A DNA stretch of 64,000 nucleotides, from positions 16,452,205 to 16,516,204 of the forward strand of contig CM059623.1 in NCBI GenBank assembly GCA_030435675.1, given 5' to 3'. The DNA is from Steinernema hermaphroditum. Lineage: Eukaryota; Nematoda; Chromadorea; Rhabditida; Steinernematidae. A program made the translations under genes and the position numbers. Of the stretch, positions 25,101 to 35,310 are shown one piece after another (position 1 is the first letter of the stretch; the number at the start of each line of letters is the position of its first letter). The notes under the pieces were generated by a model. That model saw only the letters and a program-made list of their open reading frames with translations, was not told where the DNA came from and made no database searches.

Positions 25101-25903
25101 AAAAACTGGCCAGCACATACATCCTATAATTATGTATTTGTCTTGCCTGATGCTGCACAAAAACCTTTATTTGTTTTATATCAGCACATCAATGTTTCCC
25201 CTCCTCTTTCTGGAATTACGGCGCATTTGACCCGAAGTTACTGTGGTCACTTGTTAGCTATCGCGTATACAGCGGCATTTCAATGAAACATATATGAAAC
25301 TGTACGCACACGTGATTACCGTCACACTCTGCAAACTTTATCAGATAGCATTGCAGAAACAGAATCCATTTCCACACCGTTTTTACGGTACGACCTTTGT
25401 TCGAGCGCAAACCACTAAGGGGTACTCAAACTCCGTGTGTCCTTTGTCGCAACTCTGTCGGGAAGCACTTTTTCCGGCACGTTCCGTTTAGCTGTACTTT
25501 GATTGCTCGGATGAATGTTCCGGCGAAACCTCAAACATCGGCAATTTCTTATCAGCACATCAAAGTTGCCACTCTCCCCCTCATTCATCGCATTAAACTT
25601 ATCTACCGGCAATGTGCCAGAGCGGTAAATTCCCAGGAGTACGCACACACTTATCACCGAACAATACCTGCTTTTCCGACACGCCAATTACCTTAAGGGC
25701 TTCCAAAACAGTCTTCGAAGAGTAATCTTATCATATTCACGAGTGCAATAAGTTTTACTCAGCTCCGCCTCGCTCGTGGCGATGGGTTGGACCGAAGTGT
25801 GGATGGCGCCACGTTATCAGCGAAAGAGACTATTTTAGAAGAAACGCTATTCGCCAAATCCACACATTCGTTGTTGAATTTTTGTTTTCTGCCTACGCTA
25901 GCT
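22155..25903. other. Gene-poor region upstream of the nuclear receptor
   Basis: No recognised gene in about 3.7 kb. It contains a short CT microsatellite (~23122-23136), a GC-rich stretch at 23270-23480 that is open on both strands without recognisable similarity, and the fold-back element at 24681. A 14-16 nt tandem duplication (CTACACGATTGCAAAA-like) lies near 22223-22252. Confidence 0.4.
24681..24786. repeat. 106-bp GC-rich fold-back element (MITE-like)
   Basis: The 26-bp arms 24681-24706 and 24761-24786 are inverted copies with one mismatch (AAGGCCCATT at the outer end, TCCGCGGGG at the inner end). The interior holds further palindromes, TTGCCCCGCGGGGCAA (about 24712-24727) and a CG run (24744-24760). 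No coding capacity. Confidence 0.85.
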
Positions 25904-25960
25904 ATGGAATACGATCTTCCACTTCCCGTTGACCCTTCACACTTTGACCCGGTAACAGGT
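25904..25960 (+). CDS. Possible isolated 5' exon (alternative start of the nhr gene?)
   Basis: ATG followed by EYDLPLPVDPSHFDPVTG and then a strong donor (GTAAGTATCC) in phase 1. It reads like a genuine short first exon. The next plus-strand coding exon is the nuclear receptor at 27478, but the phase joins only to a weak acceptor near 27316, so an isoform of that gene is possible and not shown. Confidence 0.3.
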
Positions 25961-26049
25961 AAGTATCCTTGTTTTTTCCGAAATTATTTGTCACTGTCAT
26001 TCCTCGGCTTCCCCTCCACCTAATCGTTTCATTCCTCGTTTCAGTCATG

Positions 26050-26278
26050 TCATTCCGCGCAGCCGTGTTTATATTCATAGGTACAACCAGACCTGCTTAG
26101 CAGGTTTGGATACGGGGCTTCACCCCGTAGCCTGCCGGCGGTAAACACATGAATGGCTGTTATGCCTTTCAGATGGAGACACCGTAGCTTTGCGGGCGGC
26201 AATATTGGTTCTCATGGAATTGGCTAAAGGGGCTGGCAAAAAACTGTTATTCCGCGCAGCCGCGTTTATATGTGCAGT
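26050..26278 (+). repeat. Direct-repeat-bounded segment with two strong stem-loops
   Basis: The copies ATTCCGCGCAGCCGTGTTTA (about 26050) and ATTCCGCGCAGCCGCGTTTA (about 26252) bound a ~200-nt segment. Just inside the left copy are two adjacent hairpins: ACCTGCTTAGCAGGT, and TACGGGG-CTTCA-CCCCGTA, a perfect 7-bp stem. No tRNA B-box is visible. It could be a small structured RNA or a SINE/MITE-like repeat. Confidence 0.5.
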
Positions 26279-27477
26279 ATGCAGAACAACATCGATTCTT
26301 AAACTAAACTGAAGGAGCCGTTTTGACTTTAGACCAATTTTTAGAACTTAAAGTAAGCGAGGGACGAAATTATTTTAACCAAGCATCATGCATAAGTGAG
26401 TCAAATTTCAACTAGTATTTCGATGAATGTTCATTTGCCGTTAGTTTATCTCAAGTTAATCTGGGACCTGATCGGTAGCATTATCTATTAGGTAGAAAAG
26501 TTTAACAGTAGCAACTGTTTCTTCTTTTCCAGTCAGTCTTTAAAACTTAAAAAAGGCGCAAAGAAATATTTTTTACGACGCCCCCAAATTTTTGAACATA
26601 CGTAATTTTAATATATGGTAAATGGTAAAGATGGTATAGATGATACTGTACTCAGACCTAGGATTAGATGAGGGATTGTTTATGAAAGTAAACTCATCAT
26701 GCAGAGTTTGGTGCTCTACGGCAGCCATTTGTCATCAACGTAGGTTACTGTAAGATTTGGGGTATTCTAATCTTTTTGGTGAAGTGTCCTTAATTTTTTT
26801 GACGAATCTAGCAGAAAAGCGATCATCCAGGTTCTCGACTGTTCTTTGCTACAACAACATTGACACAGTCGTATAGGCCATTTTACCATCAAAATCGTCT
26901 TCCCTACCTACCGTACTTAACACCATGGCGTGGCTAAGAAGAATTAGAAAATTTCGGAGATAACACACTTTGCAGAGCGTCAATCTCGTGGGAAATAACT
27001 GTTTGCTTCTAAGCAGTAAATCGCCGTGGCAAGCTGTGGTTTGTGACGTGCTGATATAAAACCTCTGACATTGTCCCCAAGAGCGGAAACTTTATGATAG
27101 AACACCCACCGCGGTTGCGGTGGCATGACCTTGGAGAGTTGTCAGATTAGTCATAGGGAAAGTGCCATTTGGTTCTTGAGAGGGTTGAGTGGACGTTGTA
27201 GGTAGTGTGTGCGGGTTGATTAGAAGAGAGAAGAATTTGGAATTACAGAGAACACAAATCTTTGTTACCCGCGCTACCCGATAAGGGCCAAATGGTGCAG
27301 CTGAGAGGTCAGTCAGGTGACGGTCGGAAAACAGCGTCAACGACGCTTCGTCCCCTCCTTCTACCCGTCCGCGTTATCATTCACTCCCCACGTGCGCTAC
27401 AACGTCCGCCGCTCTCACTCTCTCCCGCTCTCGCACGCCGAGGAGTCGCCCTCGACGAAAGTTTCCTTATTTCTAAG

Positions 27478-29539
27478 ATGCCGCCGACGGTAGCCACAGA
27501 TGAGACGATTCCAGCGCAAGTGCTCGGCAAGCTCAAGTGCCTTATCTGCTCGTCACACGCCTCCGGATTCCACTTCGACGCGCAGAGCTGCTCTGCCTGC
27601 GCCGCCTTCTTCCGCCGCACTGTCGTTCTTAAGAAGGCCTACCAGTGCACTAACAAGGAGTTTCCCAATCAGTGCAATATTAACTACAGTATGCTTTATC
27701 TTTCGCTCTGTCACATACCCTGAACAATATTTCAGTAGAATCGAAGTTATGTCGAGCGTGTCGCTTCCGAAGATGCCTCGAATCCGGAATGGACCGAAAC
27801 TGTAAGTTTTCTGATTAGTGATGATTTAATTATAACTTGTTTCTTATGACGCGCGGCAACCCCCGGCACTATATGCGTTGATAAAAAACGTGATTTTGGT
27901 ACACGCCCAGCTCTAGTTCTTTTTATTACTGTTGTAGCGTGGTTATCTCTTAACAAGTGTCTTCCTTCGGTCAAATATCAAAGTTTGTGACCCTTAAAAA
28001 CAGCAGCAATGTCGTACACATTTTACATATACAATACGAGCAACATGGAGATTTTTTTCTGATAAACCTATCCCGCAACCAAAGAAATTTATCATAGCGC
28101 TGATAACGTCCTTCACTAAACCTGTTCTCCCAGTTAACGACTTTTTCTTTTCAGCAGTCCAGCCGCAAAAGAGCACCGAGCAGAAGCAGCGAAACTACTT
28201 TACAGCCTCCGGTCTTAAACGAAATAAACGATTCGCAGTACCAGAAGTTCGGGCTGCCCTTAAGCGAAAGGTGCGGAACATGCGATAAAATACAAGCCGA
28301 CCAAAAATTACTTTTAGCTATGTGACAGCCAATCTTCGCCCCATCATACGATTAGCCCCCCGCTATCTGTATCCGTCCCCTCCCCGGAAGGCACACACAT
28401 CTCCTCGGTGCCCTCACCCGAAGCGCCTTCCCCGTGGACGAACCTGAATACTCCGTCGACGTCGTCGCCAGTCGATGCAACTTCGCCGAAATTTAGTTTC
28501 GACTCTTATCAACACCCAGAAGAGCAGCAGCTCCCCTACCAGCAGCAGCTTCCGTACTATTATCAACGGAATAACGTTAGTCGACATTGGAATGACGCAA
28601 ATTGACGTGTTAGAGGTTGTTTAGGTTCTGCTGAGTCTGGTTAATGAGGAATTGAGGACTGCGGAGAGGAGGAGAATAGCTTTCTGCAATGGCGACGCAA
28701 ACCGAATGTTTCAGCCTGGACAGAATGTATGCTAGGAGCACTTATGCAACTGTTAATTGGTCTTTAGGCCTACACCCTGGAAGACATCAAACCACTCAGT
28801 TTCAAAGCCTACAGGGAATCCATCCGAATCCACATTCTCTTCGTCCTTGAGTGGCTACGGGCCTGGCCCGAGTTCCAGTACCTCCGCACCGAGGACCAGA
28901 TGACGTTCCTACGCAAATGCGTTCTCTACCATATTGTGCTCGACCCTGTTCTTCTAACGATACAAGTCGGCGACTACACAAAATTCATCATGCAAAACGG
29001 TGGCTATGTCTCCACCACCGATATGGGTACTGACGGATGGGAAGACGAAGAGGAGATTACTGGTGCCACGAAGAGAACGTAAGTATACAATCATAACTGC
29101 TTATGAAACAGTTGGCATTTAGAATTTATTGGCCACTTCTTCATCGCGTTCTAAATGAAATCTTGAACCCCATTGTCCAAATGGGACTTACCTATGAAGA
29201 AATCGTCGCATTGAAAGGCTTCGTGTGCTACAGAGGAAGTAAGCACCACACATTCGCAAATGCTCTCTAATTGTCCACATTTCAGCTCAAGGAGACATTC
29301 ACAGAAGCGGACACGGTTTCATTAGAGATCGTCTTGACCAACTGAACTGTGCGCTCGCCCAGTACTATCAGGCGCAGAATCTTCCCGGTGACCGCATGGG
29401 TCAAGTCATCCTGCTCTCAAGTTCTGTCCTCGAAGTGTCGCATGACTTCGTTCTTGGACATCATCAGGTCGACTTCTTCAAACTGTGGGGCCTTGACAGT
29501 CTTCTCGTGCAGATGCTCCATCACTATGGGAAGCACTAG
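27478..29539 (+). CDS. Nuclear hormone receptor, nematode HNF4-derived (supplementary NR) type
   Basis: A DNA-binding transcription factor. The chosen start is the ATG right after an acceptor-like TTATTTCTAAG. The first zinc finger has [13 protein letters not shown]...[13 protein letters not shown], with a P-box of the nematode-specific class rather than CEGCKGFF. The second finger runs from [14 protein letters not shown] into [14 protein letters not shown] in the next exon. Next come exon 28155-28270 (basic hinge), exon 28318 onward (Ser/Pro- and Gln-rich linker, ending LPYYYQRNN), exons from ~28625 and ~28768 beginning the ligand-binding domain ([28 protein letters not shown]), and exons to 29539 ending with [19 protein letters not shown]. 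All the splice phases I checked agree. The ligand and the C. elegans orthologue cannot be named from sequence alone. Confidence 0.88.
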
Positions 29540-30149
29540 GAAAAGAGAGAGATATCTATATAAATTATTCGTTTCATACAGCTACAAGAACTACCAATGT
29601 TTTACCATAAATGAGCCGATTAATAAAGTCAAGTCCGTTAGTTACGAGATACATGGTCGGTTAACTTATGCGATAGATTCAGTAGTGAGAGTGCTTTCAG
29701 CGTTAAGCATCGCCTCACGGTCATCATCCCGGCCTTACAATGAAATAAACTTTGACGCGTGCGAAAAAAAACGAGGACATCGAATTTATGAATTCCACAC
29801 GGTGCACCTTTAAAATTCAATCAGAAAAGTATATATCGAAAAATTCGTGGAAACTTTGTAAATCTGAAAAAAGTCTTCAACACTTCCTTTCTCCGCGTCG
29901 CTGAATCGCATTTCCTTTCCTATCCACGACCGAAAACCTTTCAATCGCCGTTAGAGATCAGATTGAGAAACGAACGCAATCCGATAAGAAGCTGCGTTTA
30001 TAGGATGGCGCTCACTCATAAAAGAATTGCTCTCCCAAACAGCAAGCTACCCTGAAACGGTTACTGTCAGATCGCATTCACGATATGGGTCTTGTCAATT
30101 GAACTGCATGTTTTATTTACCTATTCAACAATGGATCAACAAAGTAAAA
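29540..30149. other. Intergenic between convergent nhr and mrpl-14
   Basis: AATAAAG at about 29622 is a candidate polyA signal for the receptor gene. Nothing else is recognised. Confidence 0.4.
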
Positions 30150-30624
30150 TCAAATATATTTCGTTGCGAGGTCGAGCACCTTCATCATCTGAACGTTGTC
30201 ACGGCGGTCCAGAAGCTTAGCCGGAATAGGAGCAATGATTCGGTTACCAAGCGGGTTTCCCTCGTCGTCCTGAAGATATGGTACATTATCGTAAGGAGTC
30301 TGTGTGAATTGACATACCAGAAGCACAATGTTGTTCGTGTCAGTTGAAGGAACACCATGTTTCCGATGCGTCACATGGGTGTTTGCTCCAACCACAAAAG
30401 CCTTCTTCATTTCACCGCGAATAGCCACGAGAATTTTATCGCCGAGTGTCGCGTGGGGCATGTGCTTCTTGCGCGCTCCCTGCTTGTAGACGTGAATGCA
30501 GTAGGCGAGTTTTCCGCTATTGTTGGCTTCTTTTCCTAAGGCAGAGTTGTCAACGACGACACAGCGCGTACGACGGTGTATTCCGGGATTGGGTGGGCGT
30601 GTTCGATGACGACTGAGTTCATGG
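30150..30624 (-). CDS. mrpl-14: Mitochondrial ribosomal protein uL14m (MRPL14), 5' end unresolved
   Basis: A structural protein of the mitochondrial large subunit. Exon 30318-30624 encodes GIHRRTRCVVVDNSALGKEA, LAYCIHVYK, LGDKILVAIRGEMKKAFVVG and TDTNNIVLL. A 48-nt intron (30270-30317) follows, then exon 30150-30269 with DDEGNPLGNRI, APIPAKLL and KVLDLATKYI. These match the family block by block, including the C-terminus. The exon begins at an acceptor (CGTTTCAG) in a phase needing two upstream bases, so an initiating exon must lie further upstream; I could not find one that splices cleanly in phase. An ATG just inside the exon is out of frame. The gene lies directly downstream of the DUF5522 gene on the same strand (about 140 bp gap). 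Confidence 0.85.
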
Positions 30625-30763
30625 CTGAAACGATATCATATGTTAGAAATGGACATAATACCGAGCAGGTCGGATGGCCCCTCAATCTCTGAACGTTTGA
30701 ATACTCTTGTCCCATCCAACAATTGTGCAACAACTTCTAGAAATCCATTTAATTTCAACGCGT

Positions 30764-31580
30764 CTAAACAAAAAAGGCACCATTCCACTTCTTACAGCAC
30801 TTAATCTCTTCCGGAGCGTTTTCATGTTCATACGGACAATGCCTACACCCATTACCACAACATTTTCCCTGTAACAACAATTGCGACACGGTCATGACAG
30901 TATATCCTGTAGACGGATCGCGATACTTCAGCTTCTTCTCTTCGACCGCTTTGAGATGAGTCATGTAAATATCCCGCTCTTCGCTCGTCAGGCCATCGTA
31001 GTTCTTCCACGGAACTTTAACGCGCTTCATCGAATCTTCGAAAAGAACGTAGTCCGCAAGCAATTCGCCACCCTTTCCGCGCTCAGTTTTGTACACTGCT
31101 TTGCCGGTTGTTCTCGGCTTCGCATACAAAGGAGCTGCCGATTCTTTTGGCAGGTCGAGGGCACTTCCCGCTGTCGACTGCGGAACATCGACGACTGAGC
31201 CATTCGGCTCTTCGACATCGTTTAGCACGACAGGTTGGAGGGTGGCTTTAGAGGAGAACGGCCCATTCATTTCCCTGAAATGTGTGATTCGAATCAGATA
31301 GCCACTAAAATTGGAGGCAAAAATCATTCATCATTTTGAGCAGTGACGACAAATGATTCGAATCACACCACGCCGCAAAGTATCGATCTACGCGCCTCCA
31401 GTAAAAACCAATCACACCCAAATGATGAATGATGCATATAATGCCGGATACTACGCGAAATTTAACAAAAGTAACTTACAGAGGTTGAGGCCACCATCTT
31501 CCTGATGCAAACATCTTTGATATTTGGAATGGAGCCGTACGGCAAAGTCGGCTTAGAGCCGCGCTGTGCAATCCGTTCAT
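30764..31580 (-). CDS. DUF5522 protein with likely mitochondrial presequence
   Basis: Two exons (31480-31580 and 30764-31274) join in phase to 203 residues. The first exon encodes an Arg/Ser/Ala-rich, acid-free N-terminus (MNGLHSAALSRLCRTAPFQ) typical of a mitochondrial targeting peptide. The C-terminal part carries the DUF5522 signature: YRDPSTGYTVMTVSQLLLQG followed by KCCGNGCRHCPYEHE, with four cysteines and a histidine that could bind metal. The middle is low complexity. The molecular function of the family (human C1orf53-like) is unknown to me. An acceptor CATTTTCAG lies 30-40 nt before the ATG. Followed at short distance by mrpl-14, so the two may be co-transcribed. Confidence 0.8.
31275..31479. 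repeat. Nested inverted repeats filling the DUF5522 intron
   Basis: GTGTGATTCGAATCA (about 31280-31294) is inverted as TGATTCGAATCACAC (about 31352-31366). Separately, ATCATTCATCATTT (about 31325-31338) is inverted as AAATGATGAATGAT (about 31421-31434). This intron is about four times longer than its neighbours, so it probably received a small fold-back element. Confidence 0.6.
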
Positions 31581-31918
31581 GATGGATGCAGAAGCGACAC
31601 GTTCGGGTCTGAAAATGAGTGGTCTAGTTTAGATGATGAACAAAAACGGTGAAATATACTACAGCGTTTGCAATAAAAGTAACAACAAGAACATCGCGTA
31701 GTATTTACATGTATAAGTGCCGGAATATTCAAGAAAAACGCGTTCAAAGAATGTTCTATGCAAAACGCTTCGGTCCACAATTAAACAACCTATTGAATTA
31801 GAGCGATTTTCAGATCAGATCAGAAATCAGATCCAAAAGCGAGCCAGCGTTAGCTTCAACGCCAGCAAATCCACACAACGGACCAATCAGAAAGCTTCCA
31901 GCGATCAAGGTTTGTACC
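31581..31918. other. Intergenic upstream of the DUF5522 gene
   Basis: Promoter and 5' leader of the minus-strand DUF5522/mrpl-14 pair. No exon recognised. Confidence 0.4.
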
Positions 31919-32165
31919 CGAAAAGCAACTGTCAAACGTACCATACCTTTTCAATTCAGGGTAAGCGCTTTGGGAGATCCACGTCTGCAAAAGTGAAGTG
32001 ACACGTTGATTCGCTTTGGCTCTGCCGCGGTGCTGACGTCATGTCATGTCGCCTCTTGTTATGGGATGAATTAGAATGACCCTATGGCTTTTCGACTGCG
32101 TATGGCCCACCAGTGGAACGCCATTTGTTGACTCCGTTTCTGGAAATAGGCGGAACGCATTTCTT
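31919..32165 (+). repeat. Direct repeat, copy 1 (partner at 37883-38128)
   Basis: About 246 bp that recurs with roughly 85-90% identity by eye at 37883-38128: both share CGAAAAGCAACTGTCAAA, GTCTGCAAAAGTGAAGTGAC, CCGCGGTGCTGACGTCATGT and GTTGACTCCGTTTCTGGAAA. The second copy lies 260 bp upstream of immp-1. The two copies bound the rearranged block. Confidence 0.85.
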
Positions 32166-32721
32166 GGACAGATCTAATTCATGACCATGGCCACGGCCGA
32201 AGTGGTCTAATGTGGTCTAATCTATGGCCATGGCCAGCAATTCATGGCTATTCAACCCACCACGACTGTGCATGACCACGGTCATGGCCATGCCTTCCAG
32301 CCGTGGCCATGCACAGTCGTGACCATGACCATGGTCTAATGTGGTTTAATCCTTTGCCATGTACGTGTGCAAGAAGTTCTGAACGCCGCAATCACTGTTA
32401 CGAGCATGGCCATGAACGGTGGTCAAACGGAACCATGGTCTATGGTGCGTAGCATGTGTATACAAGTGTACAGTACAGTGCAAGAATTCTGCAAATGTGG
32501 AACAGGCGCTAGAGAACTAGAGAACCAATTAACTTATTGTGCAACAGGTATTCGTGGAAGTAGAGAGATAGTTTGTTTTGGACCTAGTACTTGAGCAGGG
32601 CAATATGGTAAAATTCAGTATTTTTCACAGAATTCACGTATTCCTTTGTGACAACAGAATGCATCGTGTCGGAAACGTTCATCAGGTCCATGCGACGTGA
32701 TTGATCTGATCCACACGTTCC
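32166..32721. other. Non-coding stretch between repeat copy 1 and the agk pseudogene
   Basis: Contains the CATGG satellite (annotated separately) and AT-rich DNA. No supported gene. Confidence 0.4.
32180..32350. repeat. CATGGCC-rich satellite with internal hairpin
   Basis: Many overlapping CCATGGCC/ACCATG words and direct copies of GTGGTCTAATGTGGTxTAAT (about 32201 and 32334). An inverted pair, 32261-32281 versus 32301-32321, matches 20 of 21 bases around a 19-nt loop. No coding sense. Confidence 0.75.
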
Positions 32722-33807
32722 GATCGGATTATTTCCTGGTGGCAATGGCAACTGCAGTCTTCAACTACTCATTCCCAATCTTTTCCAACGGAAGGACGAT
32801 GTCAGGCTGCAATGTGAATCGGCGATGGCATTAATGGAAAACTCTACTCATGTCGTTCGTCCGTTCAAGTGTTCCATTAGTAGTACGCTCCCTCCAACAC
32901 CCGAGGTGCCTTCTGTTGTTGTACCTTCTCTGACTCTCGAAACATCAGAGACTATAGAAACTATTCCTACTGATGATCCGAATGAAAATGCAGAAACGAG
33001 TGACGATATTGCAAATGAATCAGTTGAGTCGTAAAACTTATGTTTTAATGCGGAACATTCGTCTTGGAAACGCTTCTTGTGGGCCACTATCTCAAACGAT
33101 GTTTATTAGCAACCCTCGTTTTTTTATACGTAGTAGAACTAATGCATCTGTTTTCAGTCGAGGATACCAAGGATAATGAAGAAAAGCCCAAGAGGCGACC
33201 CGAAGAGCACCAGGAGGGCACCGTCGTGTTTGCGCTATCCGACGTCTCCGCAGGATGGTTCCGTCAAATTGAGCAGCGAAAACACAAGCTGTAGTACTGC
33301 TTCGGGTGGAAGCGAAAGTTCGCCTACTTCTGGGAGATGTTGAAACGCTCTCCTGTACCTCTGGAGGCTGAAATTACCTACGAAGAGTTTTGTACCGACT
33401 GTCACCAGTGTCGTCCAGCCGTTATTTAAGAGAAGCCCAAATGGCGCTGGTGGCACATGTTCACCGGAACTCCAAAGTAATGTCTAGCAGATCTTCATAT
33501 CGCTAACTTTATGTTCACGACTTATAGATATGCGAATCAGAAGGTCAGAAAAAATTATTCCAACGTCGTGAACGAGAACTGCGGTCGTCAGCACACGGAC
33601 AAGATCGTCGCATCAGATCTAATCATTGCCAATGTTCAAACCGATCAAAACGTATCAGAAACGAGTCGCCTTGAACTTATTGCTAACGATGGTGAAGCTA
33701 CTGGACGTTTCGATGTTATTTGCGATGGGTGGAAGCGGTGTCGCGAGAGCGCGACTTCCCTATCCACGGATCCTGATTTTTACTCGAAGAAGCTTACCGC
33801 CTCGAAG
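32722..33807 (+). pseudogene. Truncated, decayed copy of acylglycerol kinase (agk)
   Basis: Collinear with the intact agk gene from about 39771 to 40854, introns included, at very high identity. It lacks the first exon and the GGDGT catalytic block, and ends abruptly inside the last exon at 33807, losing the last ~56 codons. Two nonsense changes relative to the intact gene are seen: TGG to TAG at 33292-33294 and CAA to TAA at 33427-33429. Retained introns show a DNA-level segmental duplication, not a processed copy. The break point is followed by a T-run and then the SL1 sequence at 33844. Confidence 0.95.
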
Positions 33808-33843
33808 TTTTTTTTTGTTTACGTGTTTTGTTTTAATTATAAA

Positions 33844-33865
33844 GGTTTAATTACCCAAGTTTGAG
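33844..33865 (+). other. Exact SL1 spliced-leader sequence, copy 1
   Basis: All 22 bases equal the nematode SL1 leader (begins GGTTTAATTACCC, ends TTTGAG), followed at once by GT as a donor would be. It is preceded by a T-rich stretch and TATAAA. What follows (GTCTCCCACGAGG...) is not the SL1 RNA body (GTAAAC...), and I see no Sm-site-like AATTTTTGG in the next 100 nt. So this is not a canonical SL RNA gene. Confidence 0.95.
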
Positions 33866-33934
33866 GTCTCCCACGAGGTAGAGCTCTACGCTCCCTCAAA
33901 CATTGTTACGGCAAGACGTAACAGAAATCAAGAA

Positions 33935-35006
33935 TTGCGAAAGGTAGATGTACCTCAATATAGAACCCTTTCATACCATGCAAACCCAGAGAAGCGCTTG
34001 ATTCCATCAAATGCGACTTTGGTGATCGCTCCAGCGTCTTTAATCATGAGTGGGAAGATGAAATCAAGCGTACAGTCAAAACAGCAAAGCTGGACGTCCT
34101 TGTTTACCACGGACCGAAGAACCAGCGCGAGAAGAACCCGAGGCGCTTGGCGAAGAGCGATGTCGTCAATGATGAAGCTGATGAAGAAATTAAATAAATA
34201 AAAAAAAAGAAATAAAAAAAGGAATAAATTCAACGACTCTTCGGTTCTCGCAAAAATACTTTGGGATCGTGTCATCCTCGACGAAGCCCACAACATCAAA
34301 AACCGCACTTGAAACGCTTCCAGGGCCTGCTGCCGTCTTTCGGCAATCAACCGTTGGTGCTTGACCGGGACTCCCATCCACAACGAGCTATGGGATATTT
34401 TTTTCTCTCATTACGTAGATACAATAGCCGTCTTTTCTCGTATCACTCAATTCTACATTTACGTTCCTACGTGTAACTCCATTCGACGAAGAAAAACTTT
34501 GGAAGGAATGCATTATGACAGGAAGTGCGCAAACTAAATCGACTTCTTGCCTAATTTGTATTCAATTGTAGGACATGGCGCTGAGTGTTTAAACACTTTG
34601 GTGAAGGGTCTGCTCATGCGTAGAACCAAAGCGCAAATCGACACGGAAACGCAGAAACCGTTGGTAGAGCTGAAGCCGCGAGTGCACACTGAGGTGGAAG
34701 TAGTTTTCGAGGGACTGGAGATGAGGGTGTACCAGCAAATGTTCTTAGCATCTCAGTAAGCTTCGATAGCTGAAAAAGCATAGTCTTCACGGAGTAATTT
34801 AGGCAGCAAGTTAAACAGCTGTTGACAAACCAAGAAGATATGGAAAGTTACGGCATGATCGGACGCCAGAAGAACAATGGGGCGGCCATCGCCGTTCAAA
34901 ACCCTTCATGTTCAATTCACAAAATAAGATCGCAAAATGCCGTGATAATTTCCAGCGCATGAACTGCATTTTGGTCGTACTCCTAAAACTGCGTCAAGCG
35001 TGCGTC
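33935..35006 (+). pseudogene. Decayed fragment A of a TTF2/lodestar-like SNF2 ATPase
   Basis: Reading across small gaps it encodes SNF2 blocks: SNATLVIAPASLI (motif Ia region), VYHGPKNQREKNPRR, WDRVILDEAH (motif II, DEAH), [15 protein letters not shown] (motif III), LMRRTKAQIDTE and LEMRVYQQMF. This layout is that of transcription termination factor 2 / Drosophila lodestar. It is broken: TGG to TGA near 34311, a TAA near 34532, an A-rich insertion/expansion at ~34190-34230 and an internal deletion before it compared with fragment B. Homology to fragment B runs at an offset of about 1180 bp and ends near 35006. Confidence 0.85.
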
Positions 35007-35235
35007 CTGTTGCGCGCTGACCACACGCATCGACTCTGTGTTCAAATTGACCGTCTGTGTCTCACCACGATTGGTCACCGTACTTGTCTGCACGTTGTCT
35101 ATGCTGTCTAGGCTAGCGACCGCTCTCCGTCTTATCTGGCATTTAGCCACCGCGCTGTTGACTTGATGTTCTGAGCACGCGCTCATCTCCATTACGTGCC
35201 GTGCTCATGATTGTTCGTGCCTTGTTGTATATAAA

Positions 35236-35257
35236 GATTTAATTACCCAAGTTTGAG
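35236..35257 (+). other. SL1-like sequence, copy 2 (21/22)
   Basis: Identical to SL1 except the second base (GA for GG), again followed by GT and preceded by TATATAAA. The next ~50 nt resemble those after copy 1 (TCCCAC, ACGCTCCCTCAA, TTGT, GGCAAGAC). It sits directly upstream of ATPase fragment B. Confidence 0.92.
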
Positions 35258-35310
35258 GTATCCCACAGGGCTGAGCATAACGCTCCCTCAATACTTGTTG
35301 TGGCAAGACA

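Noticed and set aside
25397..25696. ORF with CVLCRNSVGKHFF, resembling half of a zinc finger
   Set aside because: Only two cysteines, no second pair or basic finger residues, and the opposite strand is equally open.
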